Positions 1-8,162 of a stretch of 64,000 nt of DNA are shown here, piece by piece (position 1 is the stretch's first letter; the number at the start of each line of letters is the position of its first letter). The notes below the pieces were generated by a model. The model ran no database searches. It saw only the letters and a list, made by a program, of their open reading frames with translations, and was not told the origin of the DNA. Made by a program: the position numbers and the translations under genes. This DNA is from B33-G16 sp964611035 (GTDB lineage: Bacteria; Desulfobacterota; DSM-4660; Desulfatiglandales; B25-G16): assembly GCA_964611035.1 (NCBI GenBank), contig CAZSWT010000009.1, positions 8,806 to 72,805 on the forward strand, given 5' to 3'.

Positions 1-1017
1 TACCTTGATATACTGCGCCGGGGAGGAGGAATTCTTTCTTCAGTCCGGGAAGTGAGGGCTGCCTCTGAGGAAGAACTATTTTCTGCGACCCTGCAACATG
101 CCCTGTCCGCGCTTCAGTTAGGAACCACCACTCTTGAGATTAAGAGTGGGTACGGGCTTGACACAGAAACAGAAATAACAATGCTTCGTGTTATTGACCG
201 GATTGGCAGGGAAACGTCTTTGGACGTGGTTCCTACTTTCCTTGGGGCACATGCAGTGCCGGAAGAGTATGCCCAATCACCTGATAAGTATACTGATCTT
301 GTTATTCGAGAAATGATTCCCGCGGTTTCCAAGCAGGGCATTGCTCGTTTTTGCGATGTTTTTTGCGAAAAGAACGTCTTTTCTATTGATCAAAGTCGTC
401 GAATCTTACAGGCCGCCCGGAAAGCTGGCTTAGGGCTTAAGATTCATGCCGATGAAGTGCACGATCTTGGGGGAGCAGGCCTTGCAGCGGAACTCAATGC
501 TACGTCCGCCGAGCACCTTCTGGCAGCCAGCGATGAAAACCTTTATGCTATGGCCCAAAAGGGCGTTATCGGGGTGCTTCTTCCAGGAACTGCATACAGC
601 TTGCGAAAAGGATACGCACCTGCCCGGAAAATGGTAGACCTGGGTGTTCCACTGGCACTTGCCACCGATTGTAACCCCGGATCAAGCTATACGGAATCCA
701 TACCTTTCATCTTCGGTCTGGCTGTCCTTAACATGAATCTTTCAATATCAGAATCCTTGGTGGCGGCAACATTGAATGCGGCCTATTCTGTGAGAATGGA
801 GAAAAAGGTGGGCAGTCTTGATATAGGAAAATTCGCCGACTTTCTTATACTGGATGGAGAGAGCCCTGCTATCCTGGCATATCACGCAGGTGTCTCTCCG
901 GTTGCGGAAGTCTACAAGAGGGGAGAGCTTGTAGGAAGGAAACTGGAAACTCTGGCTCAGACCCGCCTGCCAGATGGCGGGCAGGCCTGGCATGCAAGAA
1001 TTAGTTATAAAAGCTAA
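1..1017 (+). CDS. hutI: Imidazolonepropionase HutI (5' end outside window)
   Basis: Hydrolyses 4-imidazolone-5-propanoate to N-formimino-glutamate, the third step of histidine degradation, in the cytoplasm. The frame is open from base 1 and matches HutI from a YLDILRRGGGI stretch onward, so the start lies upstream; roughly 70-80 residues are missing against a usual length near 400. Visible amidohydrolase features are KSGYGLD, the metal-binding HADE, SAEHL, and the Asp in ATDCNPGSS. Homology ends near VYKRGELVGRK. The last 20 or so codons and the stop lie in a dispersed palindromic repeat (951-1076), so the native C-terminus was replaced or extended. hutH follows on the same strand, consistent with a hut operon. 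Confidence 0.93.
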   Translation, partial: YLDILRRGGGILSSVREVRAASEEELFSATLQHALSALQLGTTTLEIKSGYGLDTETEITMLRVIDRIGRETSLDVVPTFLGAHAVPEEYAQSPDKYTDLVIREMIPAVSKQGIARFCDVFCEKNVFSIDQSRRILQAARKAGLGLKIHADEVHDLGGAGLAAELNATSAEHLLAASDENLYAMAQKGVIGVLLPGTAYSLRKGYAPARKMVDLGVPLALATDCNPGSSYTESIPFIFGLAVLNMNLSISESLVAATLNAAYSVRMEKKVGSLDIGKFADFLILDGESPAILAYHAGVSPVAEVYKRGELVGRKLETLAQTRLPDGGQAWHARISYKS

Positions 1018-1076
1018 GCTCCAGTGTTAATACCCAAGCAGGCTTATGTCCCTGCTATGTCGCGCCAGGGCAGGCT
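951..1076 (+). repeat. Dispersed repeat, family P copy 1, overlapping the hutI 3' end
   Basis: Begins CTGGCTCAGACCCGCC, holds the hairpin arms cccgcc (962-967) and ggcggg (976-981), and ends in CGCGCCAGGGCAGGC. The same beginning and end occur at 4517-4658 and, inverted, at 39443-39548. It encodes the tail of HutI. Confidence 0.75.
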
Positions 1077-1173
1077 TGAAATTTGAAACCAGAAACCCAT
1101 GCATTGTTATTTGTGTGAGCAGATACAGGTAATTCAAATTAAATCGACCGCAGAAAGTGAGGAATGATTTTTT

Positions 1174-2703
1174 ATGAAAGAGATTCTTCTCGGTATGGAC
1201 GGAATGAGCTTGGAGGATCTGGTAGCTATTGCACGAGAGGGATACAAGGTTCGATTGACAAAGGAATCAGAAGACCGGATCATAAATGCCAGGAAAATGA
1301 TTGAAAAGTGGGTCAAGGAAGAGAGAGCTATTTATGGTGTCACCACTGGGTTCGGGGCTCTGAGCGATGTGACCATCTCAAAGGAGGACACTCGACGTCT
1401 TCAGGAAAACATTCTTATGAGCCATGCAGCGGGAGTAGGAAACATTCTGGATAACGAAACTGTTCGCGCGGTCATGGCACTCCGCATCAAGGATCTGGCA
1501 CGGGGACATTCGGGCATTTGCCTGGAAACGGTCAGCCACCTTATAGATCTTCTCAACCGGGGTGTTTGGCCTGTTGTTCCGGAGAAGGGATCAGTTGGGG
1601 CGAGTGGTGATCTTGCACCTTTGGCGCACCTTTGCTTGGTGCTTATAGGCAAAGGGGAGGCCTTCTACGAAGGTCAACGGATATCCGGGATTGAAGGTTT
1701 AAAGAAATGTGGCCTCAAGCCTCTCCAGTTGAAGGCAGGAGAGGGGCTTGCACTGGTGAACGGTACACAGGTAATGACCGCCATAGGCGGTCTTTCTGTC
1801 TATGATGCTATAAATCTTTCCAAAATGACAGATATCGCAGCTGCTATGAGCCTTGAAGTGCTCATGGGAAGCAAAACGGAATTCGATCAAAGGATTCACC
1901 AGGTGCGACCACACCCGGGGCAGGCCGCGGCCGCTGACAACATGGACAGGATTACAAGAGACAGTGAAATCATCACCTCCCACAAGGACTGTTCCCGCAT
2001 TCAGGATGCCTACACCCTGAGGTGCTCCCCTCAAGTACACGGTGCAAGCAAGGATGCCATCACGTACGCCAGGAAAGTGGTGGAGACGGAGATGAACTCT
2101 TCTACAAATAATCCCCTTATTTTTTCGGAATCGCAGGAATTCCTGCTCGGAGGAAATTTTCATGGACAACCAGTAGCCCTTGCCCTGGATTTTCTCTGCA
2201 TGGCTATCTCTGAATTTGCGAACATTTCAGAGCGACGTATTGAAAGGCTGGTGAACCCTCAACTTAGTGGACTCCCGGCCTTTCTTGTCAGCGATGGAGG
2301 ACTTAATTCAGGATTTATGCTTGCCCAGTATACGGCTGCATCCCTGGTTTCGGAAAATAAAGTTCTTTCCCATCCCGCGTGTGTGGATTCCATCCCCACT
2401 TCAGCCAACAAGGAAGATCATGTATCCATGGGCACCATTTCTGCACGAAAATTGAGAGAGATAGTAAGAAATACAGAACATGTCATTGCTATCGAGCTTT
2501 TATGTGGTGCCCAGGCAATGGATCTTTTCACCAACATGAAACCAGGGGAAGGGACCCTGATAGCATACAAGATTATCCGCGATGAAGTTCCCCATCTCGA
2601 AAAAGACCGCATTATCTCAAAGGACATAGAAACAATGGTGCATTTAATGCGAAGTGAAAAAATCATAGAAGAGATTGAAAGAGTGGTCGGAAAGCTTCAC
2701 TAG
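1174..2703 (+). CDS. hutH: Histidine ammonia-lyase HutH
   Basis: Deaminates L-histidine to urocanate, the first step of histidine catabolism. The 509-residue length is normal for the family. The MIO prosthetic-group triad Ala143-Ser144-Gly145 lies in GSVGASGDLAPLAH. Tyr54 in IYGVTTGFG and the SHAAGVG segment (about 83-89) match catalytic and substrate-selecting positions of bacterial HAL, favouring histidine over tyrosine or phenylalanine lyases. It lies 156 bp downstream of hutI, with a repeat between, so co-transcription is likely but not certain. hutU is not in the window. Confidence 0.96.
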   Translation: MKEILLGMDGMSLEDLVAIAREGYKVRLTKESEDRIINARKMIEKWVKEERAIYGVTTGFGALSDVTISKEDTRRLQENILMSHAAGVGNILDNETVRAVMALRIKDLARGHSGICLETVSHLIDLLNRGVWPVVPEKGSVGASGDLAPLAHLCLVLIGKGEAFYEGQRISGIEGLKKCGLKPLQLKAGEGLALVNGTQVMTAIGGLSVYDAINLSKMTDIAAAMSLEVLMGSKTEFDQRIHQVRPHPGQAAAADNMDRITRDSEIITSHKDCSRIQDAYTLRCSPQVHGASKDAITYARKVVETEMNSSTNNPLIFSESQEFLLGGNFHGQPVALALDFLCMAISEFANISERRIERLVNPQLSGLPAFLVSDGGLNSGFMLAQYTAASLVSENKVLSHPACVDSIPTSANKEDHVSMGTISARKLREIVRNTEHVIAIELLCGAQAMDLFTNMKPGEGTLIAYKIIRDEVPHLEKDRIISKDIETMVHLMRSEKIIEEIERVVGKLH

Positions 2704-2946
2704 AGCGACCCTTAGCGTATTATCCCTCTCAAGATAACCTTCGGCCTCATGATTTAGCCAGTCTATAAAGGCACTGTGCAATTTCCAACTCTCATAAATA
2801 TTTTAGATGGCGTTTTTTGTGGAATATGTTGCCAGAGACAGCCATTCTTTAAATACCTTGACCACTATACAATTATAGTTTGAATTAACCTTGACTTTTA
2901 TACATTATTCTTTTATATTATCCCTGACTTTATGAGATATTAAACA
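2704..2946. other. Gap holding a degenerate repeat start
   Basis: Bases 2780-2830 resemble bases 4790-4840, the lead-in of intergenic repeat copy A, but diverge afterwards. Two near-duplicate ccttgac..tatac segments (about 2858 and 2889) precede the ATPase gene. Confidence 0.5.
2891..2919 (+). promoter_or_regulatory. Sigma70-type promoter for the AAA/DUF4143 gene
   Basis: TTGACT (2891-2896), 17-bp spacer, TATATT (2914-2919), 27 bp before the ATG at 2947. Confidence 0.6.
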
Positions 2947-4311
2947 ATGTTTTCACGATCCATCTTGTTAAAATTCAATCAATGGGCCGGTCAAAGCAAT
3001 CGCAAGCCCCTAGTCCTGCGTGGTGCCAGGCAGGTTGGGAAAACCACTGCCGTGGATCTTTGGGCGGATCAATTTGATCAGTATCTCTATTTGAATCTGG
3101 AGCTTCCGGAGGATAGAGCCCTATTCGAGCGGAAGTTAGGATTTGAAGAGCGCGTGGAATCTATCTTATTCTATAAAAACGCTATTCGAGATAGGGGGAA
3201 GACTCTCCTCTTTATTGACGAGATACAAAACGCACCGCAAGCTGTAACAGAGTTGAGATATTTTTATGAAAAAGCGGGAAATATTTTTGTCATTGCGGCA
3301 GGTTCCCTGCTGGAATCTTTGATAGATCGGCATATAAGTTTCCCTGTCGGGAGGGTCGAATATCAGGTTATGCGTCCGCTATCGTTTCGTGAATTTTTAG
3401 AAGCCAGTGATGAAACTCAGGCAATACGAATCTTCGATCAAATACCGATGCCAAATTATGCCCACGAAAGGCTGCTGAAATTATTCCACCGATTTGCGTT
3501 CATTGGGGGGATGCCAGAAATCGTTAAGGTCTACCTTGATACCAAAGATCTGAACCGACTAAAGCCTGTTTATGAAAGCCTTATCGTTTCCTATCTTGAT
3601 GATGTCGAGAAATATGCGTCCAATAAAACCCAGTCTGCTGTGCTTCGGCATATTATCCGAAACGCTTTCTTCAAAGCTGGCTCCCGCATTACCTTTCAAG
3701 GTTTTGGTAGATCCAATTATCGCTCGCGGGAGATGGGTGAAGCGTTTGCTGTTCTTGAGAAAGCTATGCTTTTACATCTTATATATCCCACTACGCATAC
3801 CAAACCACCTTTATTGGCTGACCGAAAAAGATCGCCCAAACTACAGCTTCTGGACACTGGCTTGGTAAATTATTTTGCAGGATTACAGAAGGATCTGTTT
3901 CAATCCGCTGATCTCAACAATGTATATAAGGGCAAGATCGCCGAACATATCGTGGGCCAGGAATTGCTGGCAGTGAATACGTCGGTTCTGCATGGGCTCC
4001 ATTTTTGGGTTAGGGAGAAAAAGCAGTCCAATGCAGAGGTGGATTTTATAGTGCCCTTCGGTGATTATTTCATACCCATCGAAGTCAAGTCCGGCGCCGC
4101 AGGACGCTTGCGTTCTCTGCACCAGTTTATCGACCAAGCCCCTCACCCATATGCTGTGCGGTTTTATTCAGAGGAGGTATGTATCGATACTGTCAAAACC
4201 ATCGGCGGAAAGCCTTTCTTCCTGCTAAATCTGCCGTACTATCTTGTCAACAGGCTCGATGATTATTTGGATTGGTTTTTAAATGAGGTGAAAAAGAAAT
4301 CACTTCACTGA
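2947..4311 (+). CDS. AAA ATPase with DUF4143 domain
   Basis: Member of the AAA_14/DUF4143 family of stand-alone ATPases, common in genomic islands; their cellular role is mostly unknown. Walker A GARQVGKTT is at residues 26-34 and Walker B LLFIDEIQ near 87-94. The C-terminal half contains the DUF4143 signature (LLDTGLVNYFAGL) and a PD-(D/E)XK-like segment, EVDFIVPFGDYFIPIEVKSG. Length 454 residues is typical. It has its own good promoter and marks the left side of the defence and toxin-antitoxin island. Function cannot be narrowed further from sequence. Confidence 0.85.
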   Translation: MFSRSILLKFNQWAGQSNRKPLVLRGARQVGKTTAVDLWADQFDQYLYLNLELPEDRALFERKLGFEERVESILFYKNAIRDRGKTLLFIDEIQNAPQAVTELRYFYEKAGNIFVIAAGSLLESLIDRHISFPVGRVEYQVMRPLSFREFLEASDETQAIRIFDQIPMPNYAHERLLKLFHRFAFIGGMPEIVKVYLDTKDLNRLKPVYESLIVSYLDDVEKYASNKTQSAVLRHIIRNAFFKAGSRITFQGFGRSNYRSREMGEAFAVLEKAMLLHLIYPTTHTKPPLLADRKRSPKLQLLDTGLVNYFAGLQKDLFQSADLNNVYKGKIAEHIVGQELLAVNTSVLHGLHFWVREKKQSNAEVDFIVPFGDYFIPIEVKSGAAGRLRSLHQFIDQAPHPYAVRFYSEEVCIDTVKTIGGKPFFLLNLPYYLVNRLDDYLDWFLNEVKKKSLH

Positions 4312-4516
4312 CTTAAATTACTTAGTTCTTGACCGAAAACCTCGGAATAATGATTTTATATTTCACTAAGGTAATTTCAACAGGTTAAAATTACTTAATG
4401 TTTTCAATCTAAAATCCGCAATCCCTGGCCCAGACCTGGCTTGAATGGCCACATTTCTATAGTTGGCTCTTATGAAACATCACCCCGAAATAGGTGTCTT
4501 CATATCAAGTCGCACC

Positions 4517-4658
4517 CCTGGCCCAGACCCGCCCGCCTCGCCTGAGGCGAAGCCGATGGCGGGCAGGCCTGGCATGCAATGCTTAGGCTGTATTGCCAGG
4601 ACTTATAAATAATATAGAAATTGCAATATTTGCCAAGGAAATCGCGCCAGGGCACGCA
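4517..4658 (+). repeat. Dispersed repeat, family P copy 2
   Basis: Starts CCTGGCCCAGACCCGCC, contains GGCATGCAATGCTTAGGCTG and ends TCGCGCCAGGGCACGCAGG. Same family as 951-1076 and the inverted copy at 39443-39548. Confidence 0.75.
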
Positions 4659-4832
4659 GGGCAATCCGAAATCCAAAATCGTGCCTGAATGGACTTTTCG
4701 TTCAGGCACTACTCAGGTTGCCATCTTGAATAAGGCCTTGGCGGCGTAAGATGGATTTACAATCAAATTGGAAATGACAAAGATTGGCGAAATTTCCAGC
4801 TCTCATATAATCTTTTGGATGTCATTATATGC

Positions 4833-4956
4833 GGAATAAGATATAATGCTTTTCCGAATATTACACTCATTATTGGACAACACATTTTACTTATTTGATA
4901 ATTGCAATCTGAAATTTATGGTGCATTAATATAAAGTTGCATAGGCAGTGTAGTCT
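4833..4956 (+). repeat. Intergenic repeat copy A, ahead of brnTA
   Basis: About 124 bp from GGAATAAGATATAATGC to GCATAGGCAGTGTAGTCT. Direct relatives lie at 5785-5910 and 6830-6952, all in the same orientation, with a long shared core (CACTCATTATTGGACAAC, CATTTTACTTATT). Confidence 0.85.
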
Positions 4957-5004
4957 TTAATGATGGGCATCCAGAAAGATAACTCACCTCTGCCTTAAAA
5001 AAAC

Positions 5005-5033
5005 TTGACTTGTATATTCTTGTCATATACATT
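5005..5033 (+). promoter_or_regulatory. brnTA promoter with overlapping inverted-repeat operator
   Basis: TTGACT at 5005-5010 and TACATT at 5028-5033 (17-bp spacer). A perfect 7-bp inverted repeat, TGTATAT (5011-5017) and ATATACA (5025-5031), fills the spacer. That is where a CopG-type antitoxin such as BrnA would be expected to repress its own operon. Confidence 0.6.
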
Positions 5034-5041
5034 TGTGTTTA

Positions 5042-5341
5042 ATGGAAAACGAATTTGAACATTTTTTAGGTTTCCAGTGGGACCAAGGGAATATTGATAA
5101 AAACCTCATCAAACATGAGGTCGAAAACTGGGAGTGTGAGCAGGTATTTTTTAACAAACCGCTTCTTGTTATCGACGATCCAAAACATTCTATATCTGAA
5201 AAACGGTGGGCTGCATTTGGCAAAACGGATGCAGATCGTTTTCTCATCGTGGTATTCACAAAGAGAGGCGACCTGATTAGAGTAATTTCCGGCAGGGATA
5301 TGAATAAGAGAGAAAGGGAGTTTTATAATGAAAAAGGATAA
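5042..5341 (+). CDS. brnT: BrnT-family ribonuclease toxin
   Basis: BrnT toxins are RelE-fold mRNA-cleaving ribonucleases neutralised by BrnA. The 99-residue protein has the family pattern FxWDxxN...KH near the N-terminus (FQWDQGNIDKNLIKHEVENW), then a VFF segment, an RW..FG stretch and a C-terminal RVISGRDMNKRERE motif. ATG at 5042 is preferred over an in-frame TTG at 5033, which lies inside the probable -10 region. The stop overlaps the next gene by 14 nt, the usual toxin-first arrangement of brnTA. Confidence 0.88.
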   Translation: MENEFEHFLGFQWDQGNIDKNLIKHEVENWECEQVFFNKPLLVIDDPKHSISEKRWAAFGKTDADRFLIVVFTKRGDLIRVISGRDMNKREREFYNEKG

Positions 5342-5618
5342 AAAAACTATTCCTAAATTTAAAAACGAAGACGAAGAACGAGAATTCTGGGCTACTCATT
5401 CTCCGCTTGATTATTTTGATACAAAAGATTTCAAAAGGGCTTCTTTTCCCAAACTAAAGCCATCATTAAAATCAATCTCAATTCGCCTCCCGGTGGGCAT
5501 GCTGGCTGAACTAAAAACTCTCGCAAACAAGAAAGATGTGCCTTACCAGAGCCTGGCAAAAATCTATCTTGCCAGACAAATTTCCTTAGAGCGTGGATCT
5601 TTCCGCACTGCTCCTTGA
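5328..5618 (+). CDS. brnA: BrnA-family antitoxin
   Basis: Partner of BrnT: it binds the toxin and represses the operon. The 96-residue protein starts with the BrnA signature IPKFKNEDEEREFW and carries a ribbon-helix-helix DNA-binding region near residues 47-90 (SISIRLPVGMLAELKTLANKKDVPYQSL). Overlap with brnT indicates translational coupling. The inverted repeat at 5011-5031 is its likely operator. Confidence 0.88.
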   Translation: MKKDKKTIPKFKNEDEEREFWATHSPLDYFDTKDFKRASFPKLKPSLKSISIRLPVGMLAELKTLANKKDVPYQSLAKIYLARQISLERGSFRTAP

Positions 5619-5784
5619 AGAGAGAGGGTCGCATATTAAATATTAGTTTTTTAAACTACTTTTCCTAACGTATTTTTTTCTTACAATTTTTAGCTACAAA
5701 TTCTTAACGATGGGGGAAAGTGAAACTCTTTCTCGAATAACCTTCCCTCCTCCTCTTTTAAAATCATTATGTGCTTTTTTCTTT

Positions 5785-5910
5785 GGAATAAGATATAATG
5801 CCTTTCCAGATATTCCACTCACTATTGGACAACACATTTTACTTATTGGCTAATTGCAACATGAAATTATTGTTGCAGTAATATAATACTGCATATAGGC
5901 AGTATAATCT
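5785..5910 (+). repeat. Intergenic repeat copy B
   Basis: About 126 bp from GGAATAAGATATAATGCC to GCATATAGGCAGTATAATCT. Same family as 4833-4956 and 6830-6952. It contains a local hairpin, GCAGTA...TACTGC (5875-5892). The rest of the 5619-6071 gap shows only this repeat and the small ORF that follows. Confidence 0.85.
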
Positions 5911-5927
5911 GGCGTGCCAGAAGAATC

Positions 5928-6032
5928 ATGAGGAAAGGAATCACTTTTCAAACCTTGTCGTTTTCATCTTTATCAGCTATATTGGTAATTGGAGTAATTG
6001 CCATGACCATTATTCCAAGATTTGCCAAATAA
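5928..6032 (+). CDS. Possible 34-residue hydrophobic peptide
   Basis: ATG at 5928 opens a 34-codon frame that begins MRKGITFQTLSF and continues into one strongly hydrophobic segment, ILVIGVIAMTIIPRFAK. The end resembles the conserved helix of a type IV pilin (IIGILAAIAIPRF) with the Glu lost, so it may be a degraded pilin start. A small membrane peptide is the other option. There is no strong ribosome binding site. Treat it as a candidate only. Confidence 0.3.
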   Translation: MRKGITFQTLSFSSLSAILVIGVIAMTIIPRFAK

Positions 6033-6071
6033 ACGAAGGATAAAACAAAAAAAGAAGAAGGAGGTTAGAGT

Positions 6072-6293
6072 ATGCATGCAATTGACCTTCCAGAGATTTC
6101 GCAGTTGAGTACTCCGGAGAAGATTCTTCTTATTGAGGATTTGTGGGACAGTATCGCATCTGATGACTCTCATATCCCTGTACCTGAAAGCCACAAAGCA
6201 GAGCTGGACAGAAGACTTGAGCGACATATCAATTCCCCCGGTGAACTTCTCTCACTCGAAGAACTCCAGGTGCGGATTGAGACGAGAAAATGA
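6072..6293 (+). CDS. Addiction-module antitoxin (RelB/ParD-like, TIGR02574 type)
   Basis: A 73-residue acidic protein with the pattern common to this antitoxin family: LSTPEKILLIEDLWDSIA, then a VPESHKAELDRRLE helix. AGGAGG lies 9 bp before the ATG. Its stop overlaps the start of the toxin gene (ATGA), a classic coupled pair. It is expected to bind and neutralise the following RelE/ParE-type toxin and autorepress. The family call is reliable, the exact subfamily less so. Confidence 0.85.
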   Translation: MHAIDLPEISQLSTPEKILLIEDLWDSIASDDSHIPVPESHKAELDRRLERHINSPGELLSLEELQVRIETRK

Positions 6294-6610
6294 CCCATGT
6301 TTTGTCATTTCGACCAGAAGTTGAAGAGGATGCTGTAGGCGGCTATGGATGGTATGAGGAAAAAGCGACAGGATTAGGTGATGAATTTCTTAGAGTTTTT
6401 TTCGCCTGTGCACAAAAGATACCACGGAATCCGTTTTTATACCGCAAAATTTACAAGGATTTCAGACGCACACTTCTAAGACGATTCCCGTACGCAATCT
6501 ACTTCAGGATCGAAGATGATAAGGTAGTTGTGTTCGGCTTATTTCATTGCGCAAGAAATCCTGTAATTATTCAAAATATACTTCGAGACCGTCAGCAAAC
6601 CAGCCCCTAA
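6290..6610 (+). CDS. RelE/ParE-family toxin
   Basis: 106 residues with a ParE/RelE-type layout: SFRPEVEEDAVGGYGWYEEKATGLGDEFL, then RRTLLRRFPYAIYFRIEDDKVVVFGLFHCARNP, which is the family's C-terminal core. It starts within the antitoxin stop codon. It may be an mRNA interferase or a gyrase inhibitor; sequence alone does not decide which. Confidence 0.85.
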   Translation: MTHVLSFRPEVEEDAVGGYGWYEEKATGLGDEFLRVFFACAQKIPRNPFLYRKIYKDFRRTLLRRFPYAIYFRIEDDKVVVFGLFHCARNPVIIQNILRDRQQTSP

Positions 6611-6653
6611 TGAAAGGGGGCTTAAATAATGCAATAATTCATCCAGGATTAAT

Positions 6654-6692
6654 AAAGGCGTTTAAAGATATCTTTCTTTAATCGCCTTTTTC
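6654..6692 (+). terminator. Terminator after the RelE/ParE module
   Basis: AAAGGCG (6654-6660) pairs with CGCCTTT (6683-6689). An inner TTTAAAGA/TCTTTAA pairing closes the loop, and T residues follow. Confidence 0.7.
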
Positions 6693-6829
6693 CTTTTTAA
6701 AGGTCGGTTGGTTCTGCCATAGGCAGACAGGCGGGGGTCTTGGGTTTCTGGCTGTCTGATAATCACTCAATGTTATTAAGTATGGTGCCTCCCGGAACCT
6801 CGTAGATCTTTTGGGTGGCATTTCCTTCA

Positions 6830-6952
6830 GAATAAGATATAATCCTTTTCCGAATATTACACTCATTATTGGACAACGCATTTTACTTATTGGATAATCA
6901 CAATATGGTAATTGTGCTACAGTAATATAAACCTGCATAGGCAGTATAATCT
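6830..6952 (+). repeat. Intergenic repeat copy C, ahead of the retron
   Basis: About 123 bp from GAATAAGATATAATCC to GCATAGGCAGTATAATCT; related to 4833-4956 and 5785-5910. It ends 30 bp before the retron promoter. The rest of the 6611-7016 gap shows no gene. Confidence 0.85.
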
Positions 6953-6981
6953 GAGGCAATAAATATAGATAAGTATTATTG

Positions 6982-7009
6982 TTGACATGTGTGCGAGTTT
7001 GTATATAAA
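6982..7009 (+). promoter_or_regulatory. Retron promoter
   Basis: Consensus TTGACA (6982-6987), 16-bp spacer, TATAAA (7004-7009). Initiation about 7 bases later would fall at 7016-7017, exactly the first base of the a1 arm of the ncRNA. Confidence 0.7.
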
Positions 7010-7016
7010 TAGAAAC

Positions 7017-7176
7017 GCTCTTTAGCGTAATAAGCTTGATCAAATTAGCTTTGTCCGGCGTTCCGCAGGACTTGCACGAATTGATGGCATTTATTGGCAC
7101 GGAAGCCCGCTTTGGCTCACCGGCCTCCTGCCGATAAGCCAAAGCGGGCTTCCGTGCCGCGCTCAAAGTAAAGAGC
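7017..7176 (+). ncRNA. Retron msr-msd RNA
   Basis: Template for the retron's multicopy single-stranded DNA. a1 GCTCTTTA (7017-7024) is exactly complementary to a2 TAAAGAGC (7169-7176). G7025, directly after a1 in TTAGC, is the expected branching guanosine, in the same context as Ec86. The msr part has hairpins AAGCT/AGCTT (7032-7051) and GTCC..GCG-TTC-CGC..GGAC (7053-7071). The msd part is a perfect 22-bp stem (7096-7117 with 7137-7158) with a 19-nt loop. It lies directly 5' of the effector and RT genes, as in Sen2 (St85). Confidence 0.85.
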
Positions 7177-7182
7177 ATTATC

Positions 7183-8160
7183 TTGAAAACAAAGAATATT
7201 TATGCAGAATGGATATCCTCAATTGATTTGACGAAAACTAGAATTGTCAAATTTCCCTCCTTCATATTCCTTTGTGGCGGCCCTATTTCTAAAGATCAGA
7301 AAAATTTTTTATCCTGTCGCGACCTTTTTTATTCCTACATAAATAAAAATAAATCTTCCTTTCGCGAAAACATCATTCGGGCTGAAGAGGTGTTCGAATA
7401 TTTTGAACATTCTGAATATAAAGATCTGCTACGTTTTGAGAGAGACTTAGCAGAACTTTCCTCTTTAACAGTTCTTTTCTCTGAAAGCCCTGGCTCAATT
7501 GCAGAACTTGGCTCCTTTGCCGTTCTCAACACTATCCAAGAAAGACTTCTAGTTATTATGCATCAAGATGATGCATATCAAAAATCTTTTATATGGCGAG
7601 GGCCTGTTCTATTTCTTAAAAACCTCGCTAAGACAAATAGAAAAGAAGATCCGATAACAATCTATAACTGGCAGAAAAAGAAAGGTGATAAAAATTATTT
7701 TAACATGGATGATTTTTCTGATGCTGAAGATTTGGCAGAAACTATTGAGTCAATAGTTAACAAGCGGCCAAAGACCGTTAGTTTTAACAAAAACCAATTA
7801 GGACATATAATGCTTCTTATAATCAGTTTGTTGAAAATTGTTCAGCTAGCAACTCTAGAGGAAATTGTTTTTTTATTAAAAAATTTTGGAATTAACCAAG
7901 AACAAAAAACAGTTAAACAACATTTAAGTTTGCTTAAATCTCTCGGACTCATTGCCTTGCAACCCTATCGAAATTACGAATTTTACCTTGCTGCTCCACA
8001 AAACGATTGGCTTTTGTGGGCTTATGATGTGAAAACGGCAAAAATTCGCGATCCAGACCGCTGGACAACTCAATTTATTGATTTTTATGATCGCAACCAA
8101 AAAGAAAAGATCAGAGCACTTCGTTCTTACCTGAAAACTACTGGTCAAATTGGAGATTAG
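7183..8160 (+). CDS. Retron effector, St85/Ec86 type (NDT-like N-glycosidase)
   Basis: Toxic arm of a type II retron, related to RcaT: a nucleoside deoxyribosyltransferase-like domain kept inactive by the RT-msDNA complex and released on phage attack. The N-terminal domain has SLTVLFSESPGSIAELGSF (about 94-112), whose SES..S.AELG pattern is the family's active-site loop with candidate Glu102 and Glu108. The C-terminal part (about 205-285) looks like a winged-helix DNA-binding domain (TVKQHLSLLKSLGLIAL). The start is taken as TTG at 7183, because no Met occurs before residue 126. It ends 2 bp before the RT gene. Confidence 0.82.
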   Translation: MKTKNIYAEWISSIDLTKTRIVKFPSFIFLCGGPISKDQKNFLSCRDLFYSYINKNKSSFRENIIRAEEVFEYFEHSEYKDLLRFERDLAELSSLTVLFSESPGSIAELGSFAVLNTIQERLLVIMHQDDAYQKSFIWRGPVLFLKNLAKTNRKEDPITIYNWQKKKGDKNYFNMDDFSDAEDLAETIESIVNKRPKTVSFNKNQLGHIMLLIISLLKIVQLATLEEIVFLLKNFGINQEQKTVKQHLSLLKSLGLIALQPYRNYEFYLAAPQNDWLLWAYDVKTAKIRDPDRWTTQFIDFYDRNQKEKIRALRSYLKTTGQIGD

Positions 8161-8162
8161 AT

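Larger units (their letters stand above)
4312..5004. other. Gene-less, repeat-filled gap
   Basis: Holds no convincing gene. It contains family P copy 2 (4517-4658), segments of the form aatctaaaatccgcaatcc / gcaatccgaaatccaaaatc facing each other (about 4408 and 4660), and intergenic repeat copy A (4833-4956). Confidence 0.6.

Noticed and set aside
1699..2169. 156-codon minus-strand frame
   Set aside because: Shadow of hutH, whose own motifs are complete.
4500..4709. 69-codon minus-strand frame
   Set aside because: It lies entirely in the family P repeat.
4833..6952. The three-copy repeat as integron attC sites
   Set aside because: Copies lack paired RYYYAAC/GTTRRRY cores and overall dyad symmetry.
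6678..7178. 166-codon minus-strand frame
   Set aside because: It runs antisense through repeat C and the retron RNA hairpins and has no recognisable domain.
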